Shown in pieces: positions 20,047 through 30,163 of a DNA stretch of 40,218 nt (its first letter is position 1; each line of letters starts with the position of its first letter). The translations under genes and the position numbers were made by a program. The notes under the pieces are model-generated. The model was not told where the DNA came from, ran no database searches, and worked only from the letters and a program-made list of their open reading frames with translations. Source of the DNA: Stephanodiscus triporus (taxonomy: Eukaryota; Bacillariophyta; Thalassiosirophyceae; Thalassiosirales; Thalassiosiraceae); NCBI GenBank assembly GCA_036939755.1, contig JALLAZ010006326.1, positions 1-40,218 on the forward strand, read 5' to 3'.

Positions 20047-22434
20047 TTAGAAGTAGGCAGTTGTCTTTCTAATCACTCTCCAGCGCTCGATCATCATAAT
20101 GATGATTGGGCGGATGATTTTGCAAATTTTATAGTGCTCTGATCCTGACTGGTCGATACCATGCTCACTGCAATAGGCTGCAAGTGCATCTCTAGTCTTG
20201 AATGCTTTGTGGGTTGCTTTTGCATAATTTAGGTACTCTCCAACGAGGAGACAGTTGTCTGAGTTGTGATGTAGGTCGTCTGTCTTCCTGTCCAGCGAAA
20301 GTGGATAGACTCCCTCTTGGTATGGAATTCCGGTGATCAGACACCCGTTGCCCATCTGATTACAGTGAACGTCTTATACGGACGTGTATCCACATAAGAT
20401 ACGTCCAGCCTTTGTCTTCACTGTTCTATTCATAGCTCTAAATGCCTTGGGCATGATATTCCGACTAATACCGTTTGGTACTACTACCACGTCATCGCGC
20501 ACTTATGCTTCATATGCTCCGTCAGCAGCTGATTCGTCATAATTCTCCGACAGATGGTCCATGTGTTCCTTGAACTCGTTGGGCCTCATAGAAAGCTTGT
20601 ACCTGTTACTCCACCATGTACAAATGTACCACATCTGTTTTTCCGCATCCGATTGCAGAGAGGGATTCCCCTGATCAATCAAAAACATATTAGATCCTCC
20701 GTGAGAAGCAAAAGTAAGCTCGCTGCCGCTGTACCAGCACCGCAGTACCAATAAATCCAATTTCTTCAGTAGTGATTCCACCATGCACTCAAGCGCATCG
20801 TCATCATGTTCCCTGAGGTCAAGGAGGGTGTCCGTAGAAACTTCAAAAGGAGTATTAGGGTTAAGAATGTACCAATCTGCAAGTTGCAGAATAAATACCA
20901 ACGCAACGGCTTCTCTCTCGAGTCGTGCGATGTTGAGTTCATAAATGTTTTTGCTCTTAGCTTCAGAAAAGCAAGAAGATCCACTTTTTGCAATTCGGCT
21001 GCCTTTGCATTGTCCGTTGCATTTCGCATTGACTTCTCCAGACATGTTAAGGCACGAATCCCTTTCTTAACTTCATAAAAAAATCCAGGAAACACATCAC
21101 CTGCCTTCTTGTGCTGCCTACTGCATTTGCAATGGTGCCCCAACATGCAGTTTGGGTCCCGGCAGGCATCAACTGGACATCGTGTAGACACACAAAAATC
21201 AATGATTTTCTCTCCTAAAAGCAATCTAGTGCGCATGGTGGCTTTGTCAACAGGCCAATCGGCCTGCGCGACAAGGGCTTTGTCAACAGGCCCATTTGCC
21301 CGAGCGACGAGGTCGTCTTTGCCAGGACCATTCACCAGCGTGACGAGGCTCATTGGCAAGCCAGTGACTCTTGCGGGCATCTAGAGGTTGTCAACCTCAT
21401 CTTCGTCTGTGTCAATGAGATCGCCAAGATCGCCCTGGTCAGCCGAGGTGGCGACAAGGCCAGCGAAGTCAGAGGACGCGACAAGGTCGATGAGATGGTT
21501 GGACGGCCCTGCCAGTAGCAGGGAGAAGGGGGAGAAGCCGCGCAACGTAGCAACCAACCGACAATGGCGCAAGTGGACGAGGTCGATGGGATGGTTGGAT
21601 ACAAGGCCGGAGCCATTGAGGAGGGAGGCAGTGAAGATACTCCCATTGTCCCATGCCTCCGTGGCCGCAACGACATTCGGCATGCCATATCTCGATTCTT
21701 GGTGTCTTTTCAAGTACTTTGCGCACCTCTTGGCGTGGGTGAGGCGGTCAGAGGCATCGTACTCGATCGAGACGTCGGACAATTTTTGGCGGACGAAGAG
21801 ACCACAAAGTCATCCATCTCCCTCCTCCTCTTCTTGATGAGGGGCGCATTGACTGAGGCGCAACTCAGCCTCTCCTCTTCCCAGCGTTCCAACAATTTTG
21901 CCTTCTTCGGGTTGCCTTGGCTGCTATCGTCTGTCGTTTCCATCGGGAAGAAATTAGGTTTCGACTTCCCCTTGGTGACATCCTGAGTGAGGTAGAATTC
22001 GGCAGCGGCAGGGGTATGGGCAGCGACGGCAGTTGTCGTCCCCAGCTTGGCCTTTAGGGAGGCCACGTAATCTTCGTGCTTGACGAGCACCTCGGATGTC
22101 AGCTGCTCATTGTCTTGAATTTGGAAGTAGGCATCGAACGATGCCCGTTCTGCCACGCTCGTATTAGTCTTGCACCACAGCTCCTCGATCGTGGACCTCT
22201 GCTCACTCACAAGCTGGCCAATCATGGCCCTCTTCAATTCCTCCAGCATAATAGATACCGATGAAATTACAGGTCCCATTTTGCCGAGCTTGGCACGGAG
22301 CAAAGGCTTCTCGCCCTTCATGGCGTCGGCAATCTCCTTCCGGAATTGGTCGCGCATCTCGTCTGGTGCGACCCAATGGCGTCCAATATCCCCTCAACCG
22401 TCGTCACGGCGAGGCGGTCGAGGGACTCGCGCAT
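20047..22434 (-). pseudogene. Degenerate gene of unknown family with frameshifts and in-frame stops
   Basis: Read 5'->3' on the minus strand the segments are: MRESLDRLAVTTVEGILDAI (from 22434); a shift to MRDQFRKEIADAMKGEK (22357-21710) with a helical, charged region; a shift at an A5 run near 21783 to LSDVSIEYDASDRLTHAKRC (21782); an in-frame TAG at 21381-21383 followed directly by MPARVTGLPM; a Cys-rich segment CPVDACRDPNCMLGHHCKC; a shift near 20960; then EAKSKNIYELNIARLERE, with in-frame TAA at 20503 and 20374, ending at 20047. Each segment has protein-like composition and the segments are collinear, so this is one gene that lost its frame. The A5 shift could be a sequencing slip, but the three in-frame stops argue for real decay. 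The family is not recognised. A Cys-rich cluster suggests zinc binding, and a mobile-element origin is possible. Confidence 0.6.
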
Positions 22435-22614
22435 CGCGAGTGACAGGGGGTGGTGGCTGTGGTGAGGCGCATTGACGGTGGACTTGGTTGATATTGCTTT
22501 GTTTTTGAGTTGGTGACGGTGTTGGGTTAGGGAGAAGAAAATTTCAAAATCTGACGCGCTGGACAAGAAGAATATTTGAATTTCAAAATAATGATAAGAA
22601 TTATTTCGTAATAT

Positions 22615-24216
22615 TTAAAACCGAACCACACATGTTTCATCAGCTCCAACAGCGGCTGTCGAGTGTCGACGCTCTATTATGGATATCATTTCATCGAGAA
22701 CTCTCGCTGTAATAAATCGCTCCGGATAAGAGCCGACTTGGCCAAATGAAAATTGAGCTGCTGCACGTCTCTGCGGAGTGGTTGGTCCCAACACACTTGA
22801 AAAATGCCATGATGTCGGCTGGTCAATACCATGATCCAACACCATGCTATTGCCGCTGAAACGCTGACGTGATCCCGCCATGACAGAAGCGTGCCTGTCA
22901 TTGGAGACTAATGACGAAAGAAACGGTGATGGCATACCTACCGAATAGTATTTTGTGGATGAGATAGTCGGCCTTGGTATTTGTGCTGTGTGAGCATGGA
23001 AGTCTGTTTTCAACAACGAAGGAGACAATTTTTTCCATCTACACTGGAGAAAGGCACTCCTCATGTCGTCGAGCCAATTGCCGGATGAGGAAATACGATA
23101 GTCCGGAAGCCTTTTTGGAACAGCCATCGATACCGATGGAGCAGGCGCGTCTGAATTGGGGCGGTGTACCTCACATAACCAAGGATCACTCCCGGCGAAA
23201 TTCCTGCCCGACGAAGAAATGGAAGAGTAATTGCTCGTCGAGTGCAACATTACCGGTGTAACGAATCTCAATGAATGACCAATTTCTTTTTCGTTACTCA
23301 ATCCAGCGTACTTGCTCTTGCTTTTGGGTGCAGCGAAGTTCTTTTCTTCTTTACATTGCTTGGCGTGCGATTTCAATACAGCAAACGATTTCTTGAATCT
23401 GACAGTCGCCCAATGAAGGAGAGCTGCATATCCCTTCTGCCGCAAATCGATGCACTCATCGACGTATATCCTCCACCGGTTCACAATCATCATTAAGAAA
23501 TATTTCTGACGAAGTTTCATCGACGTGACTGTGATATCTCGCCAAGATTGCAGTGCTTTCTCCAAGACTCGACGGCGCACCAACAAAGCTTGGTTATGCC
23601 TTTGATCCACGTTACAGTCCAATCTTTTGATGGTGCAGGGTGCAACTTCCTCATTGGCATAATGTTTTGCTCGTCTCAAATGGTCAAATGCGCATCGGCG
23701 AGCAAAAATCTCAAGAATGCCGTTAAAGTGATGCATGGAACTCTTGAAGTGTAAACGATTTGTCTTATTTGAATGATCAATGCGCATTCGCTCATTTAGA
23801 GGAGAGAGGGGTAATTCCTTCACGAGTTGGCAGCGGCGGGACGAGAGGGGTGGGACAACAGACATACCACAGTCCAGTTGGATTTCACCAGACGCATCAC
23901 TTTCATCATCTTCGCAAAGCACATATTTATCGTAGCTGCAATCGTCGTATAAACGGGCCCTTTGTGGGTTGCTATCACTGCTGTCGTCGGAGAGAGACTT
24001 TTCTTCACTGCTTCCACATCGAGGTTCTAAAAGCTCGAAGCTATCGATGTTTGAGTCATCATCACTAATATTGCAATGAACATCACCATCATCACAGTCG
24101 ATGTCGTATCCGTTGGATGAAGGTGGTGGGTGAATGTCACTGAGATCGCCGTAGCTTTCGACTGACAACACTGGCGAGCCAAGATCAGAGTCCACGTAGG
24201 CTCTCGCGTTCCCCAT
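22615..24216 (-). CDS. Hypothetical protein with Sfi1-like Trp helices
   Basis: 533 residues from ATG at 24216, one exon. The N-terminal third is acidic and Ser-rich (several Asp/Ser clusters) and probably disordered. Residues about 160-290 are strongly helical and basic, with three evenly spaced Trp motifs: KALQSWRDITVTS (Trp225), MMIVNRWRIYVDE (Trp248) and YAALLHWATVRFKKSF (Trp269). Spacing of 21-23 residues and the hydrophobic-x-x-W pattern resemble Sfi1 repeats, which bind centrin in centrosome-like structures. The C-terminal 240 residues are Ser/Pro-rich without a domain. The Sfi1 comparison is inference from the pattern. If correct, the protein could sit at a microtubule-organising or other centrin-bearing structure. 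Confidence 0.6.
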   Translation of the reverse strand: MGNARAYVDSDLGSPVLSVESYGDLSDIHPPPSSNGYDIDCDDGDVHCNISDDDSNIDSFELLEPRCGSSEEKSLSDDSSDSNPQRARLYDDCSYDKYVLCEDDESDASGEIQLDCGMSVVPPLSSRRCQLVKELPLSPLNERMRIDHSNKTNRLHFKSSMHHFNGILEIFARRCAFDHLRRAKHYANEEVAPCTIKRLDCNVDQRHNQALLVRRRVLEKALQSWRDITVTSMKLRQKYFLMMIVNRWRIYVDECIDLRQKGYAALLHWATVRFKKSFAVLKSHAKQCKEEKNFAAPKSKSKYAGLSNEKEIGHSLRFVTPVMLHSTSNYSSISSSGRNFAGSDPWLCEVHRPNSDAPAPSVSMAVPKRLPDYRISSSGNWLDDMRSAFLQCRWKKLSPSLLKTDFHAHTAQIPRPTISSTKYYSVGMPSPFLSSLVSNDRHASVMAGSRQRFSGNSMVLDHGIDQPTSWHFSSVLGPTTPQRRAAAQFSFGQVGSYPERFITARVLDEMISIIERRHSTAAVGADETCVVRF

Positions 24217-24516
24217 GCTGCGGGTCCTCCAAGTTCAAGTATTCTTGTCGGATTCAAGGAGTCGCCGAACAGACGGAGAGCGATACCGGTGGCGAGAAAG
24301 TTTCGTAGACAACAATTCTATTTTCTGCACGTATCGATCTTGTGGCAATTGGTACATACTTTATTCGCGCGTGTGTTGGTCCACTAACTTTTTTGGGAAA
24401 GTTTCCAAGCCAAGCGCCCTCCGCGCGACTTCCGGCGCGTCATCCGACCCATTTCTCGCTCCCTCTTATTCAACTGGTGAGGGCCTGGATGTCAATGTTG
24501 GTAAAGGATTAAGTCT

Positions 24517-24657
24517 GGTTTGGGGGGGGAAGAAGGTTGAGGGGGGGGGAAACCTTCCCTGCGCGCAGGAAGGTTTAAAAAAGTGGCGTAAAAATGAGGC
24601 TCCCTGCGCGCATGGAGGGTTTTCTCCCCCCCCAAACTTTGGTTCCCCCCCCAAACC
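24517..24657. mobile_element. Small TIR/hairpin element (MITE-like), 141 bp
   Basis: The ends are perfect 15-bp inverted repeats: GGTTTGGGGGGGGAA at 24517-24531 and TTCCCCCCCCAAACC at 24643-24657. Inside are two hairpins sharing the same core: AAACCTTCC(24550-24558)-CTGCGCGCA-GGAAGGTTT(24568-24576), and CTCC-CTGCGCGCAT-GGAG at about 24599-24616. Length, termini and inner dyads fit a miniature inverted-repeat element or foldback. No clear target-site duplication is seen. It lies in the 5' flank shared by the divergent genes on either side. Confidence 0.6.
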
Positions 24658-24731
24658 AAATTATATCCGTTGGTAAAACATCTCTACAGGTTAGGAGTGA
24701 GTGAGTTGGCCGAAGATAACACAGAGGGAGA

Positions 24732-24753
24732 GGGCGGGGGGGGGGGCGGGGGG
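24732..24753 (+). other. G-rich tract with G-quadruplex potential
   Basis: An almost uninterrupted G run (GGGCGGGGGGGGGGGGCGGG and following Gs) lies about 115 bp before the amidohydrolase ATG. It has enough G-tracts to fold as a quadruplex in the nontemplate strand. A regulatory role is inference; a homopolymer artefact of sequencing is also possible. Confidence 0.4.
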
Positions 24754-24865
24754 AAGTTGCCTTTGCTGCTGAGACGAGGACGGACGGATGTGGAGGTTCG
24801 CGCCTTTTATTTTTTTCTCTCCTCCCCAAACCAAAACACTGGCCGCACCATAAAAACATTAGTAA

Positions 24866-26002
24866 ATGACGATGCCTGCACTGTCCCTCGCGGAAGTGTT
24901 CCTCGTTGTCAGCTCCATCGGTGGTGTTCAATCATGGATGCAATTCAAATCCCTGCCATTGAAGTTTTCTGGCGGTAGACGTTGTGGAGGCAGCATGAAA
25001 GCCCGTGAATTGATTTGTAGTGTGGACCACAACGAACGATTGGACTACGAGATCTTGGCGAAGGAGCTGGAACACTGCGAGGGAGAAATTATCGACCCTC
25101 ACCTTCATTCGGCTCCCTGGTTTGATGACGCCGATACCCTCCTCGAGGAGCTACGGAGGAGCAACGTCTCGGTCGGTCTCTTGTACGATCCCTATCCCAA
25201 GCTCGTCTACCCGTACGATGTCAATACCCGTGTGGCCACGATAGCAAAACAAAGCAACGGGAGGATCTACGCGCTCGCCTCTTTGAATACCACGCACGAC
25301 AACTGGACGGACCATCGCGAATATGAAATAAAACGGCTCCGCGATGGCCTCAAGCGCGAGTGCGTGCTGGGAACCAAATTGGCCCCGCCCCAGACGTGCT
25401 TGCCCCTAAACGGACCTATCATGGACGACATCCTTGAGGTGGTCAACGAATCCATACAAAAACTCGTCGCCATCCACATCGGCACTACCCCCGCTTGTGG
25501 CCCACTTGGTAAGCAGATCGGGATCGAATGCAATTGCGATGAGGAATGCGTCGATCCCTCCCTTTTGATTCCGAAGATTGAGGCCTATCCGGACGTAACA
25601 TTTGTCTTGTTACATAGCGGACACGAGTTCATGCCGGCCGAGGGCCAGAATGGCTACTACTACGACTTCCGATTCACAGACAAATGCATTGCCATGGCTC
25701 GAAAGTATGACAATGTTTATCTCTCGGTCTCGGCCATCTTCGCCCAGCACCCCGACGGTACCTTGAAATACCCCGGTGGATTCGAAACTGTACGGAAAAT
25801 GAAGGAGGCCGGGATCACTCGCAAGGTGTTTTGGGGATCCGATGCCAGCTTCTATAGGGGGCAGATCCGTCCTGTCCTTTTGACTGCGATCAAGGCAATG
25901 ATCGTAGCGGGGTGGACGCCCGAAGAACGAGCATGGACCCTGAGAGGATGCGCTCGACACGTCTTCAAGATACCGTTGATACTAGGTGCTACGATCGAAT
26001 GA
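24866..26002 (+). CDS. Amidohydrolase-2 family metal-dependent hydrolase, probably secretory
   Basis: 378 residues, one exon, ATG 24866. Metal-ligand motifs of the amidohydrolase TIM barrel appear in order: IIDPHLHSAPW (His79 and His81, strand 1), LVAIHIG (His204), VLLHSGHEF (His250 and His253) and FWGSDASF (Asp326, strand 8). GTKLAP (Lys171) could be a carboxylated bridging lysine or simply conserved sequence. The first 23 residues (LAEVFLVVSSIGGVQS) resemble a signal peptide, so an ER or extracellular location is plausible. The family covers decarboxylases and hydrolases such as lactonases and amidases; the substrate cannot be told. Cys-rich segments at about 210-230 (ACGPLG, IECNCDEEC) are unusual and could form disulfides, consistent with a secreted protein. 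Confidence 0.75.
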   Translation: MTMPALSLAEVFLVVSSIGGVQSWMQFKSLPLKFSGGRRCGGSMKARELICSVDHNERLDYEILAKELEHCEGEIIDPHLHSAPWFDDADTLLEELRRSNVSVGLLYDPYPKLVYPYDVNTRVATIAKQSNGRIYALASLNTTHDNWTDHREYEIKRLRDGLKRECVLGTKLAPPQTCLPLNGPIMDDILEVVNESIQKLVAIHIGTTPACGPLGKQIGIECNCDEECVDPSLLIPKIEAYPDVTFVLLHSGHEFMPAEGQNGYYYDFRFTDKCIAMARKYDNVYLSVSAIFAQHPDGTLKYPGGFETVRKMKEAGITRKVFWGSDASFYRGQIRPVLLTAIKAMIVAGWTPEERAWTLRGCARHVFKIPLILGATIE

Positions 26003-26847
26003 TCCCTACTGCTGCGATGCATCTTCGCGACAATAATCAGACATTTGGAGATCGCACAACCCCTCAATCTCGGCAAAAATCATAGCGGAGGCGATTGTGG
26101 GCCCATCAAAGAAAGCAAGGGAGACTGGCTAGCCTCTCTTGCACGCCAATCCGCAAACTCCGACAGCAATCCAAATCCCAATGATTCCTCACAAAGAAGA
26201 GGGAAAGGCAGTGGCACTGGCACAATCTGAGGCTGAGAAAATCTAGTTACTGAGTACATTTGTGTATAGAGATAAAAGTTACTATGAAACATACTATGCT
26301 ATAATGTCGCTAGAAGTGTCGTCGACGACGTGGGATCGAGGATCGCGGGCGATGACGCGGGTGCAGTCCCCTCTAGGGGCGCCAAGGAGGAGGACGATGT
26401 GGCCCTTGGGGACTCCGATGACTCTTCTAGTATTAAAGATGTCATTGAGATATCGCAGCGAAATGTTATTGCGATGATGACATTGTCGTCAGAGAAAAAG
26501 TTGGTTATTATTTTAGTCGACGACACAGCATTAGACTGACTGGCCCTTCACGATGTCTGGAATTGTGACCTGCATAGGCATGTGTCAATCATATGTGATA
26601 AATAAGGGTGGATAAGTCTCTCATGACAATATCTACAGACCCCTGCTGACTCCTAATCCCGCTGCTGGTGGTCCGCTGCTTGTTCTCTCATGGCAATGTC
26701 GACAGCAACGACAAAATCCCTTGCTGCATTATTCATCCATTCCCAAGCAAATTTAGTCGGGTTGTTGCCTAATGGCCAGCCCTTCAAAAACAATTATAAG
26801 CGAAATGGCAATGCAAATAATTTTTTTTTTTTTCAAGATTTGAAGTG
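26003..26847. other. Intergenic region without a supported gene
   Basis: Convergent gap between the amidohydrolase and the alpha/beta hydrolase. Three short open frames (26045-26230 plus, 26330-26539 plus, 26299-26526 minus) have Ser/Asp-rich composition and overlap one another; I do not call them. A T13 run at 26820-26833 lies just after the stop of the minus-strand gene, within its 3' flank. Confidence 0.55.
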
Positions 26848-29421
26848 TTAGTTCCAAGGGAAATAGTCGCCAAAATTATCACAAATGTTTCTAAATCTCA
26901 CCACATGTCCCCCACTCTTCGTCAAAGAAAGCATAATATTACCAGAGCCAGAGTTCACCAAGCCCTTCAGATCAGTGGTGCCCAAGGTGCGCCATCCAAC
27001 GATTGGATCGTCTAGAGCCATTAGGAATGCAAATGGAATTGATACGTTTCCAATTCTGCCCCATTCATTTCTTGGTGATGCTGACTCTGTTGGACCAAAG
27101 AGCTGAAATTCAGGCTCTCGATCTCCCATCGCGGACATCTCAGAATAGTAGTGCAAAAGGCTGTCAAATGAATTGTAGGTTACAATGGCCTCAGCATCGA
27201 TGTCCTTTTCGTGTAATAAGACAGAGAGAGATGAGATAAAAGATATTGAATGATGATCGATGTTAAATTTGGCAGTTATTGTATGCAAATTTGTAGGCAC
27301 ACTCACAGAAAGGGACGTTGCACGCAACATACCCAAGAATCGATCTTTCGTCAACCTATTCTTATAATGTCCTGCATATTTGCCAATTAAAATATCTTCT
27401 CTCCAAGTAAATGTAAGAATCGGTTGCCAGAGCCTCATGCTTCTCTTGAAATTTATCTGTTGGCGCAGATCTAAGCCGCCACTTATGGACATAGCAGTAT
27501 CGAGTGCTAAAGGTATAAAGGATGAAGTAATGAGTGCGCTGTTGTTGGGGTATGAAAAGAAAGTCAAAAATGGATACTTCAACAACGCGTCATACCACAA
27601 TGTCGTCCTGACCGAGCAAGAAAGTTAGAAAGGACCACACCACCTTAAAAAAGAGTGAGAGAACAGATGAGTCGAATGAGTGAGGGCTCTTAGCAGCTAA
27701 TGTCTAGAAATCAAATTTCTAGAAGAAAAATTAAGAGAATACATGCTCTCACCCGTTGAGTATCCGACGCCTGCCAATATTTGTCGTGTTTGTATATTGT
27801 GGGCGTCTGCGAGGGAGATCAATCCTTTCCTCAGAACCCTCGCCACGGCATCAACGTCGCCAGTCCGTGCGCCGTGGAAAGTATTCCACGTGACTAAATG
27901 TGTATCCATCATGCCTCTCGCAATCATCACAACCACAGTACTGCCCTCTTCCCTTCTTCGCTTCACCATGTCCTTGATAAATTCTTCTTGACTCCCGCCG
28001 TTGAGGCCGTGCAATAGTAAGTACACTGGCTTGTTCAAGTCATGAATGAACATAACTTGCTTCCTTTTGTCATTGGTGCTGATGTGTTGCTGTTTTCCTT
28101 CTTCCTTTTTCTCCTCAGTCGCATCATCATCATTGACATGATTCGAATAAGGAAAAGCGATATCAAGTGCCAAATACTCTCCATCGAACTGATTTTGCGC
28201 CCAGACTCGTACATACTCCTGATCCTCCACCGAATTCACCAGGAAAGGTATCCCGGTACGTTGATCGCCGTTGACCAAATATGGTGTGGCACCATTTTCA
28301 ACATTGTACGTCCGAGACGATTCCGGCCAGTGTGATACGATAGATGATGTGAGGGCATTCGAAGTCGAATAGTAAAGTCCCTCGTTGATGCTTGGTAGAT
28401 CGATGCCAGGATGTGGAATGTGCCGTAGCGGATTTTCATAGGATTCTAGGATGATGGCGGCAGCAGCCTTGTTGGTCGACAGCAGTCCCAAGCGATGATC
28501 CAAAAAGACTAAGGGAGAATAGCCGAGTATCGTAGTAACAACATCCATCATTGCATTCCCACCGTCCGATCTCAGATATACGATGATGGTTACAACAATG
28601 ATTAGAGTAATTGCGCATCGAAAAAGATTGTTCGCGGAAGGAGCGGAAGCACACCTAACGGCCATGATACTTGACAATACGAAAAGATATAACCCGAACA
28701 ATCGTCCATATTCATAGACGTACAAAGAGTCAGTGAATATGACGGATGAGCTTGTCAATCCAACAATGCAAATGGCGAATTGCATTGTCATTGCTGTTTC
28801 TTCCTTCGTTCTTGTTGTATCGTCCTCTCTTCGTCTTTCATCCTGATTTTTTTTCGAATCGATGTCCTCTGTCGATTTCTTTTTGCTTGAATCGACATGT
28901 TTCCTTGCTGTTGCTGCGGATGTTGCTGCTGCAATAACTTCACGATGAACCCAGTACATCAGGCACAGCGGGCCCAAGAATATCGCAAACAACCGTAACC
29001 ATAATTCTGTCATGGCGAGAGAGGGCGCCGACATGTTGGACGCTGTCAACAAGGCTTCCGATATGGAATGATCGTGCAATTCCAGTAGAGATGAAGAACC
29101 GATCGTTGGCGGCGGTGGAATCAGTTGTGCCTGCGTAGCGGTGGCGTACATATTGGAGGTGGGGGTGTTCGATGCCATTGGAGCAGCATTCATATTGGGC
29201 AGTTCGAAGATGGTTCCCTCTGCGATCCGAGAGAGGAGATTCTCCCTCTCACTTTTATTGGTCAACATGCTGTCGCCGCAGAACGGATGCGACATCGGCA
29301 GGCCCAAATGATTCAAGAAGTCACGTGCAGTAACATCTAGCTTCGTTTTCATCTTCGTCGCGCTGCGGCCGCCGACCTGCTCGTCATCCACCACCTCTGG
29401 TGAGCAAAAAAACGACGACAT
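26848..29421 (-). CDS. Membrane-anchored alpha/beta hydrolase (EMB8/YheT-like), four exons
   Basis: Spliced CDS complement(26848-27204, 27307-27506, 27596-27643, 27753-29421), 757 residues. Donors are GTGAGA, GTATGA and GTGAGT; introns are 109, 89 and 102 bp. The third intron keeps the frame open, but removing it restores RATSLS|DIDAEAIV, as expected in the family. The catalytic triad is visible: Ser555 in GVGYSTGGG (nucleophile elbow), Asp704 or Asp705 in MALDDPIVG, and His739 in KSGGHVVRF. VYLLLHGLNGGSQEEFI supplies the oxyanion loop and SISGGLDLRQQ follows the nucleophile. About four hydrophobic segments lie between residues 135 and 290 (for example LFAIFLGPLCLMYWV), so the enzyme appears to be held in a membrane with a C-terminal catalytic domain. 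Yeast and plant relatives act on acyl esters; the substrate here is unknown. Confidence 0.85.
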
Positions 29422-29698
29422 GCTGGGTTATGCGTGTGAAGAATAACTTTTTTAATGTCATCAGCCGCTGTCCTGCCACCTTTGATAAGGCTGACAGCAA
29501 CTGTTTGGAATTCGCTTCCTTGACACCAGTTTTTTCATTTCTGAAACGAGGTTGGCGCATTGCTGAGGAGAGGGGGACAAGTCGCCCGAACGCTGAACGA
29601 GTGTTCTCATCTTGACACTTGTCCGGATTAATCCCTCGTCCTTAATCGGGAGTCTTCGCTCACGACGGACGGACCAGCCGTGCACGACAAAGGCCAAG

Positions 29699-29823
29699 CT
29701 TGAATAATCTACCGGAGTCTGCCTACGTAACTTACAGGTACGTAAGGCAGAACCGGTAGAGACTCAAAAATAAAATGGCAAAATCCCTACGTAGGAATTG
29801 AAAATGGGTGGTAAAAGCCAAAA
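29699..29823 (+). repeat. Left inverted repeat of the helicase element
   Basis: Matches the complement of 33088-33194 in several blocks. It contains an internal palindrome (29709-29759): arms CTACCGG..TCTGCC..TACGTA and TACGTA..GGCAGA..CCGGTAG around ACTTACAGG. A second perfect 10-bp palindrome, CCTACGTAGG, lies at 29786-29795 and is not shared with the right end. Confidence 0.75.
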
Positions 29824-30163
29824 CCGATCACTGTCCTCTGTCCACCAAAAATAACAAGAGCCCCACCATGGCGTTTTCCGCCGAAAATTCAATCTTGTAT
29901 ACCAAAGCCGCGCCGCCCCCCCATACTTAATCCGCTGACAGTTAAGCTTCTAACATCATGTTGATTGATGTGTGCCCCTAATTCCCGCCTTCGGGGGTGT
30001 GCTATTTCCTGTGTTCGACCCCCCCCACTACCATCTTTATTCAGTATTTGCGCTGCTCGTCGCCCTCTTGTTATTGTGCTATGTCGCCCATTATTCATTG
30101 CGCTTGCTGCCGCCGACCATCAGGTGTCATTGATAAACCCTCTGTTGTCCCCCTTCCGTCCAT

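Noticed and set aside
21388..21986. Plus-strand frames of 140-149 codons
   Set aside because: They overlap the degenerate minus-strand gene, whose segments are more protein-like and collinear over 2 kb.
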